Below, piece by piece: positions 55,653 to 64,000 of a stretch of 64,000 bases of DNA. Position numbers and translations under genes: made by a program. The DNA is from Delphinapterus leucas (Eukaryota; Chordata; Mammalia; Artiodactyla; Monodontidae). Numbering within the stretch: the stretch's first letter is position 1; every line of letters starts with the position of its first letter. The stretch is from positions 10,238,451 through 10,302,450 of the forward strand of contig NW_022097996.1 in assembly GCF_002288925.2 (NCBI RefSeq), given 5' to 3'. The notes below the pieces were generated by a model, which made no database searches, was not told the DNA's origin, and saw only the letters and a program-made list of their open reading frames with translations.

Positions 55653-56999
55653 GAATCACAAAACCTTAAAAAGATGAATCAAAGATGAAAATGGAAAAAA
55701 CCCAGCTGTTTATTTAAATTCTACTGATTCTATATTAGAAAGTATGCAATCTATTTTAACATAAATTTAGAGGAAGCAGGCAAAAGGAGTAAACTAGTCA
55801 ATGTGGTACCTGATTTGGCTGCAAAACTCTGCTTCTCCACCTTACTGCAGCCCTTTCTTTCTAAGAGGATAAATCCAACACCAGAGTAAAGCTTAGAAGC
55901 TGAAAATAAACACATTTTCCCTTTAAAAGAGAAAATAAGTCAGGAGCAGGAAATGAGCCTCAACTCAACCTAGCTTGTGATTCTGACTAACTCCATCTCA
56001 AAACAAAAGAAGCAACAACTTTATAGCTGAGCGACTGTGAAGTACAAAGCTAGAGGAAGACGACCCTTTTCGGAGCCCTTAAATACATGCCAGGCACGCA
56101 TGCTGGATGCTCAACACACACCAACAAGACTGAGATTACTATCCTGGGAGGCACGAGAGCTTCAGAAAGGGTCATAACTCAAGGTCACATGGCTGCGAAG
56201 TAGAAGAACCATAATTCAGGGCCAGCTTGTCTCCACGGCACGCAGAGTGTTCCCAAGGAGCCATGGTGCCTGTGTTGTGGGTGATGCCAGACCCTGCTTC
56301 CCCCGCTCTGGCTTTAAATATCTAGTTGGCTCTGATAACAGTACATCCATTTTTTATTAAAGCACAGAAAGGACATTTGACTTGTCTCAATCACCTTACC
56401 TCCTCTATCTGTGTCTAATTTCTCAGTGTCCTTTGTTTGATAAATCACTAGATGAAACAAACATGGTGACCTTATTTAGATGAAACAAACATGGTGACCT
56501 TATTTCCATGTCACTAACAGAGCTCAGTAAGAAACAATACTTACATAAAAGATTCTGATAACATAGGCAACACAAAACTGTGTTAAAAGATATGGCTTAC
56601 AAGTGTGAGAACTACTGGGAAGGGGGTTACTTTTAAATAACAACTTGATAAATGTGGTCACCCTTTTTAAAATGAAGAGAAATACGATGTAGAGTTTGGG
56701 GGGAAAAAAAGCAACAAAGATGGAACAATGATGGAAACTAGACCCTAGAGGAGGAAACAAGTCAGGAGTATTTAAGCTTACAGAAAAGGTGACTTCGGTC
56801 TTTGACCAGGATCAACTTTCCAGCTGAAGACAATTTAAAAATTTAGACAAAATTAAAAATGCTTCCACTAGAAAAATAGCAAAGATCTAACAGTTATTAT
56901 CAGGCAGAAAATAAGGAGAAAACGTGAGCTTTGAGAAGGAAGTAGAGCCTTTTCTGCCTCAGTGGTGATGCCAACTCAGGAAGGTTGACCAGAGACAAG
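55653..56999. other. Unique sequence with a MIR relic and a tandem duplication
   Basis: MIR-like antisense piece at about 56075-56225 ('atactgggaggcacgagagc'-type text, 'ctcaaggtcacatggctgcg'). 28-bp direct tandem duplication at 56451-56507 (unit begins 'agatgaaacaaacatggtga'). No gene identified. Confidence 0.5.
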
Positions 57000-58480
57000 T
57001 AGGATGGGAGGAGTCACGTGGCCACCAGAGGCAGAGAACCAGCTGCCAACACCTTGAATCTCACTCCCCTTCACGAAGGGAGGTGGGGGAGCAACGAACA
57101 TCCAGGTCTTGAAGTATTCCTGAAAGCAAATTCTCTCATAAAATGCTCAGCAAACAATAAAAACGAGGCACACTTTGAGACGACATGATAAGAAATACGA
57201 GACTTCAAATCTGGAGTCCCTGCCATTATTTGACATAGACTGTAGAAAAGCTATGCTTACTACATACATGGAGATGGATACCGAATTTAAGAATGTTTAG
57301 AAGCAACAGGAAACTATAAAACATGATATAACAGTTGAAAAAGATGCCAGAAATCAGAGAATTGAACGATAAAATAAGAACTTAGGCATCAATGGATGAG
57401 TTTAATGGTAGATTAGACTTAATCAGTAAAGTGTAAGTTAAGTCAGAAGGAACTATCAACAACGAAGCATGGAGAAACAGAATAATGGGTGGGGAAAAGA
57501 GGGTATGAGACACAATGGATACAATGAATAGGTCTAACATATGTTTAACTGGAGTCCCAGGATGAGGGGGAAGAGAATGGGATAAAATCAATATATGAGT
57601 CAGAGACTGAAAATTACATTGGAAAAAAAAACAAAAAACAACCACCAATTAAAGAAACCCAAGCAAACCTAAGCAAGCTGAAGCAGAGGAAATGCACATC
57701 TAGCAACAATCATGGGAAAACTAGAGAAAACAAAGACGATCTAAAAATAAAGACACTAAAGAAATCATAAAAGCAGCCAGAGGGCATCCTCAAAGACAGG
57801 CATCTGACCTCCTAACTGCCATCACTAAAAGTCAGAAGACCCTGGAAAGACAGCTTCAAGGTGCTGAAAAAAAATAAATGCAAACCCAGAATTCTATATT
57901 CAGTGAAAACTTACTTTAAGAATAAGCAAAATAAGATATTTCATACAAGCAAAATTAGAATAATTTGCTACCAGCAGATTATTACTAAAATAAATTCTTT
58001 AGGTACAAAGAAAACAATACTTGCAAATTACCCAAATAAATACTCATCAGTAGTAAAACAGATAAACTCTGCTATATCCACATCATGGAATCCTATATAT
58101 CAATGAAAACGAATGGACATAGCCACACACAATGTGACCTAATCTCACAAACGTTGCACCGAAGTAGCCAGAACAACAAAAATATACCAAAATGATCCCA
58201 CTTATCTAAAATTAAAAACAACAAAACTAAACTATTTATAAATGATTCATAATTAGGTAGTGGAATATAAAGAAACACACAGAAGAAAGTAGGAAAAAAG
58301 AGGCTACTGGTGAAGGAGGAAGGCAAGGAGAGGGGAGGGGATTACAATGGGGTGGGGTCAACAGGGATGTTGGTTATGTTCTTGACCTAAGTGGCAGCTG
58401 GTTAAACAATTCATTTTTTAACATCTAACCAACTTTGCTGTCTATCTGCTACAGTTCACTGTCAACGTTTAAAAATGAAA
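57000..58480 (+). mobile_element. HAL1/L1M ORF1-type LINE remnant (sense)
   Basis: A decayed ORF1-bearing LINE: 'aggtctaacatatgtttaac' with 'gaagagaatggg', 'ataaaagcagccagagggca', 'tcaaggtgctgaaaaaaaat', 'cccagaattctatattcagt' follow the ORF1 3' half (RRM to C-terminal domain). It continues into a 3' region ('acatcatggaatcctatata', 'ctaatctcacaaacgttgca'). No open ORF1. HAL1 is a half-L1 carrying only ORF1; an L1M ORF1 fragment joined to a 3' end is the alternative. Confidence 0.65.
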
Positions 58481-60544
58481 TAAAAATAAAAATAAATAAA
58501 AATGAAAACGAGAAGGTAAGATTAAGTTATTTTAACTACATGAATGTTTCTTTAAATGGGGAAATAAATCAGTTCTTCATGCATATGGAAAATCAAATGA
58601 GAAAACTTGGGTTTAGTGATTCCAACTGGACAAAGAAAACATGAAATTTCTAATGTGACTTAATAGAGGAAGAAATCGTTTAATCAAGTATTTATTGAGG
58701 ATATACTAGGAGCCTGGCAATTAATGAGTTTTACCTCCTGGAATCTTCAAGAAAAGAAAAACTCTAGCCTAATAGACATTTTCATGTCTGAAGAAGGAAA
58801 ATGAATTCGAAATCTGGAGGTTCATTCCTGTTCTTTGACAGGACCTTTGTTAGGACACAGGGCTGTGCTTCATGGCTAGTTATGTGTTGGACTGAATTAA
58901 AATTGAGCCCACATCACATTCCTAAAGCCAAACTTGAAAAAAGAGAGAAAATATGCTAAATCTATCCTTTGAAACTTAAATCTCTGATTTTTCTGATTAG
59001 ATGCAAAAGATTGAGATAAGTCATGATCACTTAGTAAAAAAAAAATCAGTGAAATAAAAACTTCAAAAAACGGTTTTAATTACTTTTGGGTTCAATTGAT
59101 CAACTATTTATTGAGTGCTTGATATGTGACTAGCAGCATTATTAATACAAGGCAAATGTATTCATTAGTTTCATTCATTTGCTACTGAAATGAGATTTTA
59201 TTACATCTCATTGATCTCTTAGTAGGATGGCAATATTTCACTCTTCAACAATACACACTGGTATCAGAGTTGGGGAGAGGTTTTTCTTCTGTTTGAAAAT
59301 GAGCCAGATTAACTCAATGACCCTAAATCTTTGAAAGAGAATTTTTTTTCCTGTTCTGTTAAAAAGAAACTCTTAGGTTACCCACATATGATCTTAGCTC
59401 TTCAAAGTAGTTGGTTGTTGCAAGTCATTAACACATCACGTTAGTACATTTATTCTCCATCACAGAGACTATCTCAGGAGAAGAGATTCAACCAGTTACC
59501 CAGCAGCCTAAAGGTTCCCGTTTCTTCTGAAATGGGTACACCAAGATAACAAAGTAAAAATGAACAAAGAATAAAAGTAGTAACTTATAAAGCACGTATA
59601 GAGACTCTAAATAGAAGCTACTGTGGTAACTTACAGTAGGGTGATACTTACAGTAGGGAGATGCTGGAGGGTTATCCTATAGCTCTTAGGTTTATTCTTC
59701 ACAGGGAGTCTGACATAGGAGGGCCCACAGTCATCTAATTCAAAAATGAGTGGCTCTGTTCCCACCAGTGCAGAATGTATGCTATGTCACAGATCGTTTT
59801 CACTACTTCATGTCTCAAATCATTAGTGTGTTTCTGTAGAAGTTAAAGACTGTCATCGGTAACCTGGTAGGAGGAGGGATCCCTTCTATTTAAAAAAAAA
59901 AAAAGACTTTAAGAAGGAAAATGCTAGAGTAGAAAACGCTAGAGATCAGTCCCTCTACTGAAACAACCAGTTAGCTGGAAACTTCAATCAAAGCCAACTA
60001 CATGGGGACACCAGAACCTGGTAAGGCACTTACAGCAACCAGGGGAGTGTCTGATGAAGGGAGAGGCCGCTGCCCTTTGGTAAGAGGGCAGCAGATGTGA
60101 ACCACCTACCATCCCCCTCTCCTAGAGTGGCCAGCTGGAGCCAGGGTGGGCAGTATGGGTATCTGTTGTATTCCTTTACCACCTTTTTAAAAAAGATTCA
60201 GACATTTAAGGAAATCCCTGTCAGGTCACAGGCTGATTGCAGAGAAAATGAAACAAGAAATTTTAGTGAGCACATGCAACAAAGAATACTTATTTTGCCA
60301 AAATAGCTTGAAGAAATACAAGTGGATGACTGCAGCCCTTAAGAGCAATCCCCGAGGAGGGAGAGAATCTGACTTTTATAATTCTTGAGTATGTGCAGTT
60401 CTAAACAAAAAATTGCAAAGCATACCAAAAACAGGAAACTAAGACTCATTCACAAGAAAGAGAGAAGTGGACAGAAACTATGCCTGAGGAATCTTAAACA
60501 CTGATTACTAGGCAAAGTCAACTGTCTCAGTTATGCTCAAGGAG
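58481..60544. other. Unique AT-rich sequence, no gene identified
   Basis: Starts with an (AAAT)n-like tract (58480-58505). A 17-base unit is repeated at 59628-59662 ('acttacagtagggtgat' and 'acttacagtagggagat'). No coding or repeat family recognised. Confidence 0.45.
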
Positions 60545-61798
60545 CTAAAGGAAATCATGTCAAGAACTAAAGGAGCACAAACAACAAAAGCAGAAGTCAA
60601 CAAGTGGGACTGCATCAAACTAAAAAGCCTCTGCACTGCAAAAAAAAAAAAAAAAAAAAAAAAAAACAAAATGAAAAGGCAACCTACAGAATGGGAGAAA
60701 ATATTTATATTTGCAAACCATATACTGGATAAGGAGTTAATATCCAAAATATATAAAAACTCATATAACTCAATAAAAAAATCGGATTAAAAAAATTGAC
60801 AGAGGAACTAAATAGACGTTTTTCCTATTGGCCATAGAAGACATTCAAATGGCCAACAGGTACATGAAAAGGTGTTCAACATCACTAATCATCATGGAAA
60901 TGTAAGTCAAAACCACAGTGTGATAGCACCTCACATCTGTTAGAATGACCATCACCAAGAAGTCACAAGAGATAACAAGTGCTGGTGAGGACATGAAGAA
61001 AAGGGAAGCCTGGTACACCACTGCTGGAATGTAAGTTGGTAATGTTTTTTTCCACTATGGAAAACAGTACAGAGGTTCCTCAAAAATTTAGAACTACCAT
61101 ATGATCCAGCAAATTCCACTTCTGGGTATATATCCAAAGGAAATAAAAACAGGATATTGAAGAGAAATCTGCACCTCCATGTTTATTGTAGCATTATACA
61201 CAATAGCCAAGATATGGAAACAACCTAAGTATCTGTCAATGAATAAATGTATAAAAAAACTGTTCACGCGCACGCACACACACACACACAGAAATATAAT
61301 TCATCCCTAAGAAAGGTGGAAATTCATTTTCATACCATTTGCAACAACATAGATGAACCTTGAGGACATTATGCCAAGTGATATAAGTCAGATAGAGAGA
61401 GACAAATACTGTATACCACTTGTGGAATCTGAAAAAGCCAAACTTGTAAAAAGAGAGCATAGAATGGTGGCTACCGGTGGCTGCGGGGTAGGGAAATAGG
61501 AGAGATGCCATTTAAGGGTACAAACTTGACACCTGTAGATAAATAAATCCTGGTGATCTAATACACAATATAATGATTACAGACAACAGTACTGCGTTAT
61601 AAATATCAAATCTGCTAAGAGACTGGATCTTTATTATTCTCACCACAAAAAAAGAAATGATAATCATGTGATGTCTTAGAGGTGTAACACTACAATGGCA
61701 ATGATACTGCATTATATAAATGTAAAAAATCAACATGTTCTACATCTTAAACTTACACAGTTATATGTCAAATCTATTTCAGTTAAAAAAAGAAAATA
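60545..61798 (+). mobile_element. Old L1 3' portion (sense), 5'-truncated
   Basis: ORF2 C-terminal DNA ('aagtgggactgcatcaaact', 'gaaaggcaacctacagaatg' with changes, 'catgaaaaggtgttcaacat') through the ORF2 end to a 3' UTR and an A-rich tail (61780-61798). An A-run (60641-60666) and a (CA/CG)n tract (61265-61291) have expanded inside it. The plus frame 60533-60790 (WDCIKLKSLCTAKK ... RQPTEWEKIFIFANHILDKELISKIYK) is a short ORF2 remnant. Confidence 0.9.
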
Positions 61799-64000
61799 AA
61801 AAGGACTAAAGGAAATGAGAACACTGTATGAACAAAGGGGGGAACCCAATAAAGATAAATTACAAAAAGGAACCAAACAGAAATACTGGAGCTGAAAAGT
61901 ACAATAGCTAAAATAAGGGACCTGTGTTACACCACCACCATCAAGCATACTGACACCACATCATAGGAGTCTCAGAGGGAGATGAGAAAGAGAAAGGGTA
62001 GAAAAAATAAATACTGGCCAAAAACTTCCTAAATTTGATGAAAGACATGAATCTACACTCCTAGGAAGTTCAACAAGTTCCAAGCAGGATAAACTTAAAG
62101 AGATCCACACCGAGGAACATTATAGTCAAAAAAAAAAAAAAAAAAAAAATTTCTTTTTTGGCTGTGCCGAGTAGCATGTGAGATCTTAGTTCCCTGACCA
62201 GGGATCGCACCCGGCCCTCTGCAGTGAAAGCGCAGTCTTAACCACTGGCCCACCAGGGAAGTCCCCAGTCAAACTGTTGAAAGCCAAAGATAGAATCTTG
62301 AAAGTAGCAAGACAGAAGTGACTCGTCACATACAAGGGATCCTCAATAAGATTAAGAGCTGATATCAGAAACCATGGAGGTCAGAAAGGAAGTGGAGTGA
62401 CACATGTAAAGTGCTGAAAGAAAAAAAAAAACTGTCAACCAAAAATTCTTTATCTGGCAAAAGTATTTTTCAAGGATAAAGGATGAATTGAGACATTTCC
62501 AGATAAACCAGAACCAAGGAAATCTATTATCACTAAACCTACCCTACAAGAATCCTTCAGGATGAAATAAAACGACATTAATTAGGTAGTAACCCAAAGC
62601 CATGTGAAGAAATAAGTAAACACTGGTAAAGATAACTATATAGGTAAATATAAAAGCTGATATTATTGTTCTTTTGGTTTGTAACTCCTCTTTTTTCCCG
62701 ATATAATTTAAAAGGCAAATTCGTAAAATAATTATAAATTTATGTCAAAGGTCAGACAGGTATAAAGATGTAATCTGTGACAGTAACAATGTAAACAAGA
62801 GATAGAGATGTATAGGAGCAGAGTATTTGCGTATTACTCAAACTAAAATGATTATTACCCAAACTAGGTTGTTATAAATTTAAGATGTTAATTGCAATCC
62901 CTAAGGTAATCACTAAGAAAATAACTCATAACCAAAAGAGAGCTGGGGTGGATTTAGTATCAAATGAAACACATTTTAAGTAAACAAAAGTTTATAAGAG
63001 ACAAAGAGGGATGTTGCAAATTGATAGAAGGTTCAATTTGTCAAGGTTTAACAATTATAAATGTATATACATCGAATGACAGAACCCCAAAATATATGAA
63101 GCAAAAATGGACAGAACTGAAGGGAGAAATAGATAGTTCTACAAGAGCTGGAGACTACCATACACATTTTCAATAATGGAGGACTTGAACAACACTTTAA
63201 ACCAATTAGATCTAACAGAACACATCACCCAACAACAGAATACACATTTTCCACAGTGGACATGTAGCATTCTCCAGGTTAGATCATACATCAGGCCATA
63301 AAACAAGTCTTAATAAATTTTAAAAGACTGAAATCATACAAAGTATGAAAAAAAAGTACAAAGGAAAAAAGACTCAAATCACTAAAATTAGAAATGAAAG
63401 AGGAAACATTACTACTGATTTTACAGTAATAAAAAGAATTATAAGAGAATATGAATAACAATATGAATATGTATGTACACCAACACATCGGATAACCTAG
63501 TTGAAATGGACAAATTCCTAGAAACTACGAAAACTGACTCAAGAAGAAACAGGAAGTCTATATAGTCCTGTAACAAGTAAAAAGATTGATTCAATAATCA
63601 AAAACCTCCCATCAAAGTAAAACTCAGGACCAGATGGCTTTACTGGTGATTTCTACCAAATGTTTAGAGAATTAACACCAATCCTTCTCAAACACATCCA
63701 AAAAACTGAAGAGGGACACTTCCTAACTCATCCTATGAGGCTAGCAATATCTTGATACCAAAGCCAGACAAAGACACTACAAAGAAAATTACAGACCACT
63801 ATCTTTATGAATATATATGGAAGAAAATATTTAAGAGTCTTGTAGCCAGAGGATATTAAAAATTCCTACAACTCAACAACAAAAAGACAAACGACCCAAT
63901 TAAAAAATGAGCAAAGGACTTGAATAGACATTTTTTAAAAGACACAAATGACAAATAAGCACACAAAAAGATGTTCAACATCATTTTAGTCATCAAGGAA
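61799..64000 (+). mobile_element. L1 with ORF1, spacer and ORF2 start, internally deleted; runs off the window
   Basis: ORF1 3' half (61890-62560: 'gagctgaaaagtacaatagc', 'aaaacttcctaaatttgatg', 'gagatccacaccgaggaaca', 'aaaccatggaggtcagaaag'), inter-ORF spacer (62580-62935), endonuclease region (62936-63345), then an internal jump of several hundred bases to RT-proximal sequence (63370-63830: 'ctcaaatcactaaaattaga', 'caggaccagatggctttact', 'gataccaaagccagacaaag'). After 63830 it switches to ORF2 C-terminal sequence ('gcaaaggacttgaatagaca') and continues past the window end. No frame is intact. A SINE fragment is inserted at 62150-62264. Confidence 0.85.
62150..62264 (-). mobile_element. Short tRNA-Glu SINE (Bov-tA/CHR-like), antisense, beside an A-run
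   Basis: 'ttttggctgtgccgagtagc', 'gaccagggatcgcacccggc', 'ccaccagggaagtcc'. The direct repeat 'agtcaaa' flanks it (62124-62130 and 62267-62273). The left TSD copy is extended by a run of about 22 A immediately next to the SINE's own T-run. Confidence 0.9.

Overview
The window looks like non-coding nuclear DNA from a cetacean (whale or dolphin). The main evidence is many copies of a tRNA-Glu-derived SINE of the CHR (cetacean/hippo/ruminant) type. Both long copies of about 300-350 bp and short copies of about 200 bp are present; the short form, with an internal deletion, is the one I associate with Cetacea. The other repeats fit a placental mammal: L1 elements of several ages, HAL1-like sequence, MIR and L2 relics, a MER5A-like hAT fragment, MaLR (MLT1/MST) and MLT2-type LTRs, and two further ERV-type LTR families. 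I found no convincing protein-coding exon, tRNA, rRNA or CRISPR array. All longer open frames are L1 ORF1/ORF2 remnants, SINE-derived frames or chance frames.

Layout. 1-7.6 kb: unique sequence with an antisense MLT1 LTR, a CHR SINE, a purine tract, two adjacent L1 3' ends, a SINE split by a 100-N assembly gap and a possible processed pseudogene at 5.2-5.66 kb. 7.6-20.9 kb: several truncated L1s, an MLT2-type LTR, two neighbouring copies of one ERV1-like LTR (one with a 4-bp target duplication), a MER5A-like relic and an old L1 interrupted by a younger one. 20.9-28.6 kb: mostly unique sequence with a MIR, an ERV LTR interrupted by a SINE, an MST LTR, SINEs, L1 tails and two strong G-quadruplex motifs. 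29.2-40.8 kb: an almost continuous nested repeat block. It contains a young 5'-truncated L1 inside a long CHR SINE and itself interrupted by a short CHR SINE; a near-complete antisense L1 of about 8.3 kb whose 5' region has tandem GC-rich monomers and which carries four SINE insertions; and an MLT1 fragment. 40.8-57 kb: largely unique sequence with SINEs, MIR/L2 relics and truncated L1s, a 48-bp perfect palindrome and a CRE-like palindrome. 57-64 kb: HAL1-like and L1M-like sequence in sense orientation, running off the end of the window.

No pathway or operon is present. The biology that can be read is the layered history of retroposon insertion: which elements interrupt which, with target-site duplications. 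No previously undescribed biological system is evident. The best leads are the assembly-gap foldback, the nested young L1, the paired LTRs, the palindromes and G-quadruplex motifs, the CRE-like site and the unassigned retrocopy candidate.
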